DNA of 64,000 bases from a virus, in the IMG/VR virus record IMGVR_UViG_3300048672_000152, positions 29,453 through 93,452 of that record, one strand, 5' to 3'. This document shows, in pieces, positions 7,902 through 15,419 of the stretch. The first letter of the stretch is position 1. The number at the start of each line of letters is the position of its first letter. Both the position numbers and the translations under genes were made by a program. The notes under the pieces were generated by a model. That model had not been told where the DNA came from, searched no databases, and saw only the letters and a program-made list of their open reading frames with translations.

Positions 7902-8437
7902 TGTTCTCTCCTTAAAATATTGTATTGAAATTCAAGCTGTTTCCTCACGGTAGCAGCTTCGATTTCTGTGTTATATCTGCCGAAATACGTAGAAACTCCT
8001 CCTACTGGAAACCAAACTTCCCATTTATTATCTTTTGGTCTGATGCCGTACCAAGCATATGTCGGAGATTTACCTGTATTAAATGTGTTAGCTGAAACCG
8101 TACTTAGTCTCAAATTACATATACGATTATCTAAACTATCTCCATTTATGTGGTCAATAATAGAAGATGTGTCACCATAAACGTAAGCCCAAGCAACTCT
8201 ATGTGCTTTGTATCTTACCTTGTTTACATATAAACTCTTATATTGGTAGCCAGAGGCGTTTTCCTCTAAACTACCCGCTAACATCCCTACATGCTTCTTA
8301 TTAAAACTTTTCCAAACTGTATCAGTCTTGAAATGTTCTCTAGGACGAGTCTTCCAGAGGAATTCTCCTGTGCTTGGGTTATATTCAAGTACAGACTTAA
8401 TGTAATCCACAGGTATCGTCTTGGGTAATAGCAACAT
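7886..8437 (-). CDS. HNH homing endonuclease with AP2 domain
   Basis: A 183-residue protein. The N-terminal half has LEYNPSTGEFLWKTRPR, then the HNH_3 core KAHRVAWAYVYGD, IIDHINGDSLDNRICNLR (His-Asn-Asn) and a SANTFN element. The C-terminus (YGIRPKDNKWEV...GRYNTEIEAA) matches AP2 DNA-binding domains. It is wedged between PhoH-like and ClpP-like genes, overlapping the latter by 16 bases. Typical of free-standing phage HNH genes. Confidence 0.88.
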   Translation of the reverse strand: MLLLPKTIPVDYIKSVLEYNPSTGEFLWKTRPREHFKTDTVWKSFNKKHVGMLAGSLEENASGYQYKSLYVNKVRYKAHRVAWAYVYGDTSSIIDHINGDSLDNRICNLRLSTVSANTFNTGKSPTYAWYGIRPKDNKWEVWFPVGGVSTYFGRYNTEIEAATVRKQLEFQYNILRREQCLTN

Positions 8438-8438
8438 A

Positions 8439-9194
8439 CTACATCAACCCCTTACGTCTCAGAGCAAGAATCACTTTCTTCACTGGTTCAGAACGAACAA
8501 TATCACTTGGACGATTGAAATCTACGAAGCCCCAAGGTAGGTCAGGATTCTCACCATACAACTCAATAGCTAATTGAAGACCGTTACTCTCTTTCAAATC
8601 AGTTTGTAGAATATCACCAGCTAAAACTAAAGTAGAGTTATTGCCGCTTCGAGTGATAATCTTGATAAACTCTTGACGACTGATATCTTCAGCTTCATCA
8701 CAAATGATAAAACAGTTCTTCAGTGAGCGTCCTTTTATCACTTCGAGTGGTATGGGTTCAATATCTCCACGTTCGATAGCTAAATCTACTACAGAACGTC
8801 CTAGCTTCTCGTATAGCGTATCTAAAATAGGCATTAACCAGTTCTTAGACTTCTCTACAAGAGACCCCCCGAAGAAACCTAATGACTTAGAGTTAGATAC
8901 TGCTGGACGCACTAGATAAATCTTATTGATTTCACCTAAATACCACTTTTCTGCTGCAACACAAGTAGGGATGTAACTTTTAGAGCTTCCTGCATACCCA
9001 GTAGCGATCACAACAGGAAGTTCATTGCACATACGAATGTATTCGGCTTGCAAATCATTCATAGGTTTTACGGTGACAAACTTTTCTTTTCGGTCTTCTA
9101 AATGTTTTTCAGAAATCTCACGAGGTTTCCCCGCAGTTTCTTTAGCTTTACGTGTTCTCTGTACACGTTGTTTCGCATTGCTATTGTGTTCCAA
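8439..9194 (-). CDS. phoH: PhoH-like ATPase
   Basis: A 251-residue P-loop protein of the PhoH family (predicted RNA-associated ATPase). Walker A is the variant GYAGSSKS; the segment IYLVRPAVSNSKSLGFFGG matches the PhoH signature; Walker B is FIICDEAED; sensor-like LVLAGDILQTD follows. I place the start at the TTG at 9194 because GGAGG lies 8 bases upstream; an upstream ATG frame would run through the Ser-rich tail of the neighbour. The N-terminus (KQRVQRTRKAKE) is basic. Role in phage biology is uncertain. Confidence 0.88.
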   Translation of the reverse strand: MEHNSNAKQRVQRTRKAKETAGKPREISEKHLEDRKEKFVTVKPMNDLQAEYIRMCNELPVVIATGYAGSSKSYIPTCVAAEKWYLGEINKIYLVRPAVSNSKSLGFFGGSLVEKSKNWLMPILDTLYEKLGRSVVDLAIERGDIEPIPLEVIKGRSLKNCFIICDEAEDISRQEFIKIITRSGNNSTLVLAGDILQTDLKESNGLQLAIELYGENPDLPWGFVDFNRPSDIVRSEPVKKVILALRRKGLM

Positions 9195-9207
9195 TTTATT
9201 ATCCTCC

Positions 9208-9603
9208 TTAATCACAACTGCTTGATGAACTACTACTACTACTTGAATAATCTGAACTACTATAATTACTTGACGAGCAAGAATCACTACTAGACATGAT
9301 AATTGCAGTAGCTACATAAGGTGTAACATAGTCAGTGTTATCAACTTTAATAGCATTGCTCTCAGATTGAACAGTAGATTTATACTTACTCTCTGCTGGT
9401 TTGTTATACTTCTCAAACTTTGACTTAGCTGGAGTATTTACTTTCGGCATAGGAGTTTCTGTCTTAGTAGCAGGTAACTTCTGATAATCATTAATATGCT
9501 GTGGCAATTCTTCGACCTTCAGCATAGCAACATTAGGTAACTCTTGCTCAACTTTACTAGATGAAAACAATTTACTAAATTTAGATACTAACCAATTCCA
9601 CAT
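9208..9603 (-). CDS. Protein with Ser-rich low-complexity C-terminus
   Basis: A 131-residue protein. The N-terminus MWNWLVSKFSKLFSSSK could be an amphipathic membrane-binding helix; the middle is Pro/Lys/Thr rich; the last 30 residues are almost all Ser with Tyr, Asp and Cys (a run of ten Ser before CD). No family recognised. The C-terminal repeat may be disordered or a phosphorylation target. It directly precedes PhoH. Confidence 0.65.
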   Translation of the reverse strand: MWNWLVSKFSKLFSSSKVEQELPNVAMLKVEELPQHINDYQKLPATKTETPMPKVNTPAKSKFEKYNKPAESKYKSTVQSESNAIKVDNTDYVTPYVATAIIMSSSDSCSSSNYSSSDYSSSSSSSSSSCD

Positions 9604-9619
9604 AACAATCCCCCCTTAT

Positions 9620-9787
9620 TTATCGAAAATAAATATCATCTCTCAGACTAACGTAACCATCTCTAATTTCTTTAACAGTAGGTATACTGCTTTTCCTATC
9701 AGCTAAGAAAGCTAAGGGGTACATTGCTACTAAAACAATAGTAAACAACAACACAGCAAGAGTAAACTTAATATGCAACCACCACAT
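9620..9787 (-). CDS. Small single-pass membrane protein (55 aa)
   Basis: Reading minus from the ATG at 9787 gives MWWLHIKFTLAVLLFTIVL, a hydrophobic segment over residues 5-28, then a short charged tail ending DDIYFR and a stop at 9620. GGGGAG lies 9 bases upstream and the ATG shares one base with the stop of the preceding gene (TAATG), supporting translation. Function unknown. Confidence 0.65.
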   Translation of the reverse strand: MWWLHIKFTLAVLLFTIVLVAMYPLAFLADRKSSIPTVKEIRDGYVSLRDDIYFR

Positions 9788-10002
9788 TATAAATACTCCC
9801 CTAATAATTCTAGTTCATATTCAGACAACATAACACTGTAAGGCTGACTTTTAGCTTTCAATGTTGTCTGGTAGTTACGTAAGATATGCTCATAATCTAG
9901 CATATCAGGAACTTCTTCTTGTGATGCTTTATTATTCTCAAAGTTAGTGAGGAATGTATCACAAGCTAATAAGAATACATCTGTTGGGTATGTGAAATAC
10001 AT
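9787..10002 (-). CDS. Hypothetical small protein
   Basis: A 71-residue soluble protein starting MYFTYPTDVFLLACDTF, directly upstream of the 55-residue membrane protein with TAATG coupling. No motif recognised. Confidence 0.6.
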   Translation of the reverse strand: MYFTYPTDVFLLACDTFLTNFENNKASQEEVPDMLDYEHILRNYQTTLKAKSQPYSVMLSEYELELLGEYL

Positions 10003-10005
10003 TAG

Positions 10006-10335
10006 TTAACCTCCTAATAGTTCAATTAGTTTGTCTTTAATCTTTTCTTCAGCATCGTCCACTTTTAACTTAGTACCGACTGATACAGCAATCGCAGCAA
10101 TGCGGTCTTCGTAGTTATCCAAGAAATTACGAATTTCTTTTAGTTGTTTACCTGAGAATTCTTCTAGTAACGCCTCACGATAAGCACCTTTGATGTTAAA
10201 TGTTTCAACAACGAAGTCTTTTAGTTCCGCCAACACTGATGGTTCTAAATCAATTTGCTTCTTAACCTCGTCTTCCATTTGTTGCATAAAAGCGCCGACA
10301 ACTTTCTGGACAATACTCTCTAAATCTGAAGTCAT
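10006..10335 (-). CDS. Hypothetical helical acidic protein
   Basis: A 109-residue acidic, helical protein starting MTSDLESIVQKVV. The segment AYREALLEEFSGKQLKEI recalls the repeated 'REALLxxx' helices of small early phage proteins such as those at 6734 and 10347. Preceded by GGAGAGAATAA. No family recognised. Confidence 0.62.
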   Translation of the reverse strand: MTSDLESIVQKVVGAFMQQMEDEVKKQIDLEPSVLAELKDFVVETFNIKGAYREALLEEFSGKQLKEIRNFLDNYEDRIAAIAVSVGTKLKVDDAEEKIKDKLIELLGG

Positions 10336-10346
10336 TTATTCTCTCC

Positions 10347-10742
10347 TTACATTAATATTTTAATTTCACGTTCAACTGGTTCAATATCGACAACACTGTC
10401 AATATCATCTAAACCATATTTAAACTCATCTAACACAACAGACAGACATTCATATAGCTTTATGTAGTTAGGGCTATTGATGACCCGCAGAAGTTCTTTA
10501 ACTTCGTCTTCTGACATATTCATTAAGATAGTTTCTTCCAATCGTGCAACAATTGGGTATTTAGCAGTATCCATCTTGAATTTATCGTACAATTCACGAC
10601 TATATTCATCCACCAACTCGCGCTGGGTGTCATTAGTACATAACTGCTTTGTACTATCTGTATAGTCTGCCAAGTATTCAGCAATACTTGCAGCACCGTC
10701 TAACTGAAATAATTCAATCAGTTGTTCTTGAATTTCACTCAT
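10347..10742 (-). CDS. Hypothetical acidic protein
   Basis: A 131-residue acidic helical protein starting MSEIQEQLIELFQLDGAAS. I selected the ATG at 10742, which has GAGGAGG upstream and overlaps the end of the preceding gene by 8 bases. Contains a single DTQRELVDEYSRELY element. Function unknown. Confidence 0.62.
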   Translation of the reverse strand: MSEIQEQLIELFQLDGAASIAEYLADYTDSTKQLCTNDTQRELVDEYSRELYDKFKMDTAKYPIVARLEETILMNMSEDEVKELLRVINSPNYIKLYECLSVVLDEFKYGLDDIDSVVDIEPVEREIKILM

Positions 10743-11022
10743 CTTCATCCTCCTCATCATAAATGTCTTTCATACCTTCAGCACCATTCTCAAAAGCATT
10801 GTTTGCTGCTTCATCAAATGCTCTGTGTATCAATGTTGAGCCATCTTCTTCCTCTGACCCTAAACTACATAAGAACTCTTTTAGGAATTTAGATTTATTG
10901 TTAATCTGAAATGGACAGCATGGTGCATTTTCTAAAGCCCATATCAGGGTATCCACACCAATGGTGATTTGGAGTACTTCATTTTTTATTTTAATGTCTA
11001 GTGGTTTATTTGCGTTTTCCAT
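10735..11022 (-). CDS. Hypothetical protein with acidic tail
   Basis: A 95-residue protein starting MENANKPLDIKIKNEVL and ending in a strongly acidic tail (DIYDEEDEDE). Three Cys lie mid-sequence (APCCPFQ and FLCSLG). It begins a coupled pair with the 131-residue gene downstream. Function unknown. Confidence 0.62.
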   Translation of the reverse strand: MENANKPLDIKIKNEVLQITIGVDTLIWALENAPCCPFQINNKSKFLKEFLCSLGSEEEDGSTLIHRAFDEAANNAFENGAEGMKDIYDEEDEDE

Positions 11023-11049
11023 AATTCTCTCCTTAATTAAACATAGAAA

Positions 11050-11295
11050 TCATTCTATCACTGAAACTGTATTTGTCAATAGCTTAACAGCACCAAAATT
11101 GTCTAAATAGTTAGTAACATTAGTAATTAATAAATCTCTCAATGTTTCAGGGTCAGCACACTCGCCAGATTTGTATACAGGTATTTCATGTAAATCCAAG
11201 TACACAAACCCTCTGTATTTATTTGAGTTTGGAATAGGTTCTACAACAATCTCGTATTTGTAAATCTTATCATAACTGTAAATGTGGTCGTGCAT
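11050..11295 (-). CDS. Hypothetical protein
   Basis: An 81-residue protein starting MHDHIYSYDKIYKYEIVV, beta-rich in its first half. It lies one base from the methyltransferase-like gene. No family recognised. Confidence 0.6.
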   Translation of the reverse strand: MHDHIYSYDKIYKYEIVVEPIPNSNKYRGFVYLDLHEIPVYKSGECADPETLRDLLITNVTNYLDNFGAVKLLTNTVSVIE

Positions 11296-11296
11296 A

Positions 11297-11821
11297 TTAT
11301 TCTCCTGTGTAAGAACCGTAACGAACTTTGATAGTACCTAAATCTTTAAATGATTCATAGAACTCATGTACATTCTTACCGAAATATGTAACTACACTCC
11401 CCTTAGTAACCCCTTTCACTTTATTACCGTTCTGGTCATAGTAGTTGGTGCGCCCATGTAAATAACATTGTGGTCGATGTAACAACGGTTTGAACCAAGT
11501 TTCACTTGTAGCAGCAAACGTAATCATTACGATTTCACAGTCATTACTAACGTGTTCTTCTAAAGCTTTCCAAGCAATACGTTTATTATTCTCACGAGAA
11601 AATGGATGATTGCACCACACTTTACCGAACCAATGCTGCTCGAAACCATCATCTTCTTTTGTGAAAATACATTTGGCTTTCACAGTTTTGTTAGCTTGTT
11701 CACAACTAAAAGGATCTAAATCAATACGTCCCATAGTTTTACGGGCAGCTTCAATGATTTCTTTTGGTGAGTACCATTCAGTATTTCCGCTATCTTGGTT
11801 AATCAGTTGATGTTCTTCCAT
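11297..11821 (-). CDS. Dam-family DNA N6-adenine methyltransferase homologue
   Basis: A 174-residue protein of the phage Dam family. Features in order: EWYSPKEIIEAAR (about 15-27), LDPFSCEQANKTVKAKCIFT (the S-adenosylmethionine and metal-like block), DDGFEQHW, then VWCNHPFSRENN at the position of the usual NPPY catalytic loop, and GSVVTYFG near the end. The catalytic motif reads NHPF rather than NPPY, so activity or base specificity may differ. Might protect phage DNA from restriction or be an altered family member. Coupled to the neighbours in the leftward operon. Confidence 0.78.
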   Translation of the reverse strand: MEEHQLINQDSGNTEWYSPKEIIEAARKTMGRIDLDPFSCEQANKTVKAKCIFTKEDDGFEQHWFGKVWCNHPFSRENNKRIAWKALEEHVSNDCEIVMITFAATSETWFKPLLHRPQCYLHGRTNYYDQNGNKVKGVTKGSVVTYFGKNVHEFYESFKDLGTIKVRYGSYTGE

Positions 11822-12201
11822 TATAATTTCCCCTCTCGTTTTAAATCTTGGTATCTCATTTCAACTTCCCTGTAGTACACTACCTTGTCGTTACTGTATT
11901 CTCCAATATTCCAACCATGTTTATCATGTAAATAGAAATATCTCTCATAATACCATGTATCACTCCAAACACCATTGAAATTAGTATCTTTAATAAATTG
12001 GTCAATCAATTCCATTGAATGTGAATAAGTAGGTGTGTCTAAGTAGTAAATTACACATTCTTCTTTCTTATTAATTAAATCTTTACGGTGTTCACGTAAA
12101 CTTGCAAGCTGCAACTCTAACTCTTTAATTTGAAAATCAACAACTTCAATGGCTTGTGTATATTTATTGAAACCTTCCTCAAGGATAATTTTCATATCCA
12201 T
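11821..12201 (-). CDS. Hypothetical protein with N-terminal coiled coil
   Basis: A 126-residue protein. Residues 10-50 look like a coiled coil (QIKELELQLASLREHRKDL), followed by a Tyr and Trp rich, acidic C-terminal half. It shares one base with each neighbour. Function unknown. Confidence 0.62.
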   Translation of the reverse strand: MDMKIILEEGFNKYTQAIEVVDFQIKELELQLASLREHRKDLINKKEECVIYYLDTPTYSHSMELIDQFIKDTNFNGVWSDTWYYERYFYLHDKHGWNIGEYSNDKVVYYREVEMRYQDLKREGKL

Positions 12202-12566
12202 TACTCCATCTCCTTCAACACATCTGTTAATAACTTAATCTGGCGTTTAACTCTAGCTACAGGACACATGAAATCAGTTTGATACCAACTACCTTCAATT
12301 TTGTTATCTTCTTGTTCCGACCACCAATTAGCAATCTCAAACAACTCATTCACTTCTCCTATTGTCAGCTTAAATGTATTCCCAAAGTCAGTAATAATAT
12401 GGAATACTTCAATAGTTTCTGTAAACTCATCGTTTAGTACAGATTTCCTAAGTGTATATGTCTTGGTTTCTTTGCTGATAACAAACCCATTACCACAACG
12501 CTGACCATCTTTAGTAGCTAAAGCCATCCCAACGATAGGTGTAAATGCTCGATTAATTGGTTTCAT
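12201..12566 (-). CDS. Hypothetical protein
   Basis: A 121-residue soluble protein starting MKPINRAFTPIVGMALATKDG, beta-rich in the first half (KTYTLRKSV...TIEVFHI). It overlaps its upstream neighbour by 14 bases. No motif recognised. Confidence 0.62.
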   Translation of the reverse strand: MKPINRAFTPIVGMALATKDGQRCGNGFVISKETKTYTLRKSVLNDEFTETIEVFHIITDFGNTFKLTIGEVNELFEIANWWSEQEDNKIEGSWYQTDFMCPVARVKRQIKLLTDVLKEME

Positions 12567-12765
12567 TTGTGTTCACCTCGATTAATTCAACATCATAGTT
12601 ATCACCCAAGTAATTTCTACAGTAAGATTCTAACATATCCTTAGCTACTAAAGGGTATTGTGTTGTCCCTACTGTGTAAGCCCATGTCTCATCCCATACT
12701 TCATATAGATTAGTTTGTGGGTCAAACGTAATTTCACCATTTTTAGTTACTTTAATTAAACTCAT
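12553..12765 (-). CDS. Hypothetical small protein
   Basis: A 70-residue protein starting MSLIKVTKNGEITFDPQTN. It follows AAGGAGAAATAT and is the first gene after the promoter at 12858-12886, so it opens the leftward unit. Function unknown. Confidence 0.62.
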   Translation of the reverse strand: MSLIKVTKNGEITFDPQTNLYEVWDETWAYTVGTTQYPLVAKDMLESYCRNYLGDNYDVELIEVNTNETN

Positions 12766-12794
12766 ATATTTCTCCTTATTTAAACCTCAATTTT

Positions 12795-12890
12795 AAGCTA
12801 TGTACAAGCGTGTACAAGCCACTCTATTCTTACCCAATACGATTTATCATCTTACGTATAATAACACCCTTCTCAACGCTTGTACAGCGT
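12795..12890 (-). repeat. Three TGTACA palindromes around an early promoter
   Basis: TGTACA occurs at 12801-12806, 12811-12816 and 12881-12886, each as CTTGTACA on the minus strand or its near-palindromic extension. The first two are exactly 10 bases apart (one helical turn) and lie downstream of the promoter start; the third forms the -35 box. This arrangement would suit a regulator's operators. No open reading frame of note lies in the 192-base gap 12766-12957. Confidence 0.45.
12858..12886 (-). promoter_or_regulatory. Leftward promoter with TGTACA -35
   Basis: Minus strand: TGTACA (12886-12881), 17-base spacer, TATTAT (12863-12858). It would drive the gene at 12553-12765 and the operon beyond. 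Confidence 0.5.
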
Positions 12891-12957
12891 TTAAATGCTA
12901 TATGCGATGTATTATTTCTTTATAGGGTATTTAGAAATTATATTTTCACTTATTCAG

Positions 12958-13185
12958 CTATTCTGAAACGCTAGTTTCTAATTCTTTCTTGATACCATCC
13001 AACACTTCCATCACCCACCAATCATCAGCAAAGGTTTTCTTGGAATTCATTACATCGTATATGTTCTTCTGAAAGAAGTCAAGTGTTCTGTACTCTGGTA
13101 ATGCTACAAATGTGTATATGCTGTTATATGGAATATGCGCGTACATTCTGGTGAGACTTAGTAGCTCTAGGATTAGTTGGTTCAT
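12958..13185 (-). CDS. Hypothetical protein, first gene of leftward operon
   Basis: A 75-residue protein starting MNQLILELLSLTRMYAHIPYN. It is the gene nearest the divergent promoter region and would be among the first expressed leftward. Ribosome binding site GAGGAGATATTAAC. No family recognised. Confidence 0.6.
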   Translation of the reverse strand: MNQLILELLSLTRMYAHIPYNSIYTFVALPEYRTLDFFQKNIYDVMNSKKTFADDWWVMEVLDGIKKELETSVSE

Positions 13186-13214
13186 GTTAATATCTCCTCA
13201 ATTTCAATTTGCAC

Positions 13215-13243
13215 ACTGTACAGGAAGACAATGGGATTGTCAA
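13215..13243 (-). promoter_or_regulatory. Leftward early promoter
   Basis: Minus strand: consensus TTGACA (13243-13238), 17-base spacer, TACAGT (13220-13215). A TGTACA palindrome (13217-13222) overlaps the -10 box. It is back to back with the rightward promoter at 13258-13286. Confidence 0.7.
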
Positions 13244-13257
13244 TAGGTATTTTGTTG

Positions 13258-13286
13258 TTGACATTTGGAATTTGGTGGTGTAGAGT
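13258..13286 (+). promoter_or_regulatory. Rightward early promoter
   Basis: TTGACA (13258-13263), 17-base spacer, TAGAGT (13281-13286). Together with the leftward promoter it forms the divergent transcription start point of this part of the genome. Confidence 0.6.
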
Positions 13287-13395
13287 GTGGACTTGTTAAT
13301 TGATGGAGGTGTTTATCTCACATATCTGTGATTTCACCGTATTCGAGTAGACACTTACCTATTAGGTGTTAAAATATAAGCATAAGGAGAACATT

Positions 13396-13557
13396 ATGAC
13401 TAATGAAGAAATTATTGAGAGTATTGCAAACTGGTACGAACTTCCTGTTGAGCAAGTGGCTTTGTTATGGAGTGCATTTCAGTGGGTGTCTGATAGTGAT
13501 TTACAGCAAGTGGTTAGAGCTACTGTTACTCAATTTATTCAAGATAAGTTGGTGTAG
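13396..13557 (+). CDS. Small hypothetical protein (53 aa)
   Basis: A 53-residue protein starting MTNEEIIESIANWYELP at the ATG at 13396, which has AAGGAGAA upstream. A longer frame begins in the leader. It is followed directly by a strong terminator hairpin, so it may be a short early transcript of its own. Function unknown. Confidence 0.6.
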   Translation: MTNEEIIESIANWYELPVEQVALLWSAFQWVSDSDLQQVVRATVTQFIQDKLV

Positions 13558-13574
13558 TTCGACACACTAAATGA

Positions 13575-13617
13575 AACCTCTGTATCCTTAGTCTCTCTAA
13601 GGCTGTAGAGGTTTTTA
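13575..13617 (+). terminator. Rho-independent terminator, rightward
   Basis: A two-part hairpin: outer stem AACCTCT (13575-13581) with AGAGGTT (13607-13613), inner stem CCTTAG (13586-13591) with CTAAGG (13597-13602), followed by TTTTTATT. Confidence 0.8.
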
Positions 13618-13668
13618 TTATATGTTTTATCTCTTATTGGATGTTGGTATGGAGGATAGGTATATTGG

Positions 13669-14973
13669 TTGTATTGGATAGATTATAAGATAAGTAATGA
13701 GATGAAAGAAGTTAGTAGTAAGTATTATACCGAGTACGTAGATTATTTATCTAAGTTTAATGAAGTTAAGTTAACAATTAATAAACTTACTAAGATAAGA
13801 CAAGCTGTAGATTGTCTGTTCTATAACATTCAATACAGCTTAAAAGGTGATACGATCATAGTCACTAGAGATAGGAATGATTTTAGTAGACCACTAATCT
13901 ATAATGGCAGGGTAGTTAATCGTAAGGTAAGCTATGAGTATACTATGTCATTATTCTCTTGGTTACATGCTCAAGGTTATGCTACTAATGAGATTGGTTT
14001 AGTGGATAATTGGGTGATGAAGGGTGGTGAATGGACACCGTTAACCATTAAACAAAGTAAACTGATATTATCTGACCAACTTATGAGGGATGTCAATACT
14101 GTACTTATAGACAAAAAGAATGTACCTCCAGTAGAGAATGTTATTCGTATCCGTGATGAGAGTAAGAATTATGTCACTAAGCGTTTAGGTGAATATCAGC
14201 AACACCTGTGTAAGTTACTTAAAGAATACAACCATTTGTCTAAGAGTTTTATTTTAGAATCATGCGGTAAAGAATTTGACATTCAGGTAGCAAAGGTGTA
14301 CAATCAATCTTCCTTCCAGAAGGGTGGAAGGACTTATGTTATTGGGGGAGGAAGTGAAGTGTTAGAGAGTGAAATCAGAAGTCGATTAACTGTTGATGGT
14401 GAAAAGACTGTTGAATGTGATTATAAGAGTTTACATGCTCGTCTTGTTGCTACTGTAGTTGGTACACATATCCCACTAGACCATGACCCTTATCAACTGA
14501 CTTTGGATGGGTATGACAACAAAGTGCTGCGTAAGATATGTAAGTTGCTTGTCCTGTGTATGTTTAATGCTAGTAGTAAGCAGAGTGCTATTTCAGCAGT
14601 TAACAAAGAAATCAACGAAACATCGTATGTCGATGAGAATGGGAATGATATTCCAATCAGAGATTATTGGTTTAAAGAAGGTTTAGCTCCAAAGTATTTA
14701 GAGTTGAAATACATTGCGGATTTATTGTTAGAACACAACCCTTATATGAAAGGCCATGCTTTTACTGGATGTGGTATGGATCTACAGAATTTAGATTCAC
14801 GTATGATGGATATTGTGGTAGATTATTTCACTAATAATGGGGAGTTCTGTTTACCTGTGCATGATTCTATTGTTGTTCGTGAAACTCTAAAAGACCAAGC
14901 AATCACTGTAATGTATGAAGCATATCTACAAGTTATGGGTAATAACGATAATTGTATTGTGGATGTTAAATAA
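13669..14973 (+). CDS. Compact family-A-like polymerase palm protein
   Basis: A 434-residue protein whose C-terminal half has the three palm motifs of single-subunit family A polymerases or T7-type RNA polymerases. Motif A is ECDYKSLHARL with Asp251; the motif B helix is LRKICKLLVLCMFNASSKQSA (R288, K289 and following); motif C is PVHDSIVV with His399-Asp400. GCGMDLQNLDSRMM between B and C resembles the conserved LQ element. It is too short to be a standard replicative polymerase and shows no 3'-5' exonuclease motifs. The start is uncertain: the TTG at 13669 has GGAGG 13 bases upstream; the next in-frame ATG is at 13702. It could be a DNA polymerase, RNA polymerase or primer-making enzyme. 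Confidence 0.7.
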   Translation: MYWIDYKISNEMKEVSSKYYTEYVDYLSKFNEVKLTINKLTKIRQAVDCLFYNIQYSLKGDTIIVTRDRNDFSRPLIYNGRVVNRKVSYEYTMSLFSWLHAQGYATNEIGLVDNWVMKGGEWTPLTIKQSKLILSDQLMRDVNTVLIDKKNVPPVENVIRIRDESKNYVTKRLGEYQQHLCKLLKEYNHLSKSFILESCGKEFDIQVAKVYNQSSFQKGGRTYVIGGGSEVLESEIRSRLTVDGEKTVECDYKSLHARLVATVVGTHIPLDHDPYQLTLDGYDNKVLRKICKLLVLCMFNASSKQSAISAVNKEINETSYVDENGNDIPIRDYWFKEGLAPKYLELKYIADLLLEHNPYMKGHAFTGCGMDLQNLDSRMMDIVVDYFTNNGEFCLPVHDSIVVRETLKDQAITVMYEAYLQVMGNNDNCIVDVK

Positions 14974-14976
14974 CCC

Positions 14977-15005
14977 TTGACAAGTCATCTTGTCTTATGT
15001 ACACT
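14977..15005 (+). promoter_or_regulatory. Rightward sigma70-like promoter
   Basis: TTGACA (14977-14982), 17-base spacer, TACACT (15000-15005). A TGTACA (14998-15003) overlaps the -10 box. It would drive the gene at 15036. Confidence 0.65.
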
Positions 15006-15035
15006 ATACAAACAATTTAATTAAGGAGAGAATAA

Positions 15036-15296
15036 ATGAAATTTAATCTTTGGAACATTATTGCTGTTGGGGCACTACTTTATGTGGTTGATGCTATGAT
15101 GCTATCATCGTTTGTTGATGAACTGAAGGCTACAGAAGACTATGAGAAAGTATGTGTTATGGATAAACTAACAGATGGATTGTCTACTAACGCAATTTTA
15201 CGTAAAGTGGAACGAGAGATTACTCTTGAACAGGCTGGATTATTTAAGTACTTATATGGTGAACGTGCTGTACGTAAATCTATTGAGGAGTGTTGA
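15036..15296 (+). CDS. Small protein with N-terminal membrane segment
   Basis: An 86-residue protein. Residues 5-27 are hydrophobic (LWNIIAVGALLYVVDAMML), probably a membrane anchor or signal sequence, and the remainder is charged with two Cys. A GGAGAGAATAA ribosome binding site precedes it and a promoter lies 30 bases upstream. Function unknown. Confidence 0.65.
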   Translation: MKFNLWNIIAVGALLYVVDAMMLSSFVDELKATEDYEKVCVMDKLTDGLSTNAILRKVEREITLEQAGLFKYLYGERAVRKSIEEC

Positions 15297-15363
15297 TTTA
15301 AACACTCTCAGAACAACGTAGAAGCGATTAAATAGGTAGAGGTAGGCATACGTACTGGGCATG

Positions 15364-15372
15364 TGTTATAAT
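15364..15372 (+). promoter_or_regulatory. Extended -10 promoter
   Basis: TGTTATAAT at 15364-15372 is a TGn extended -10 with consensus TATAAT. No good -35 is present. It precedes the gene at 15420. Confidence 0.5.
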
Positions 15373-15419
15373 GACTTGTACGTTGCTGTATTAGTGATTG
15401 AAAATTGATAGGAGAGAAT

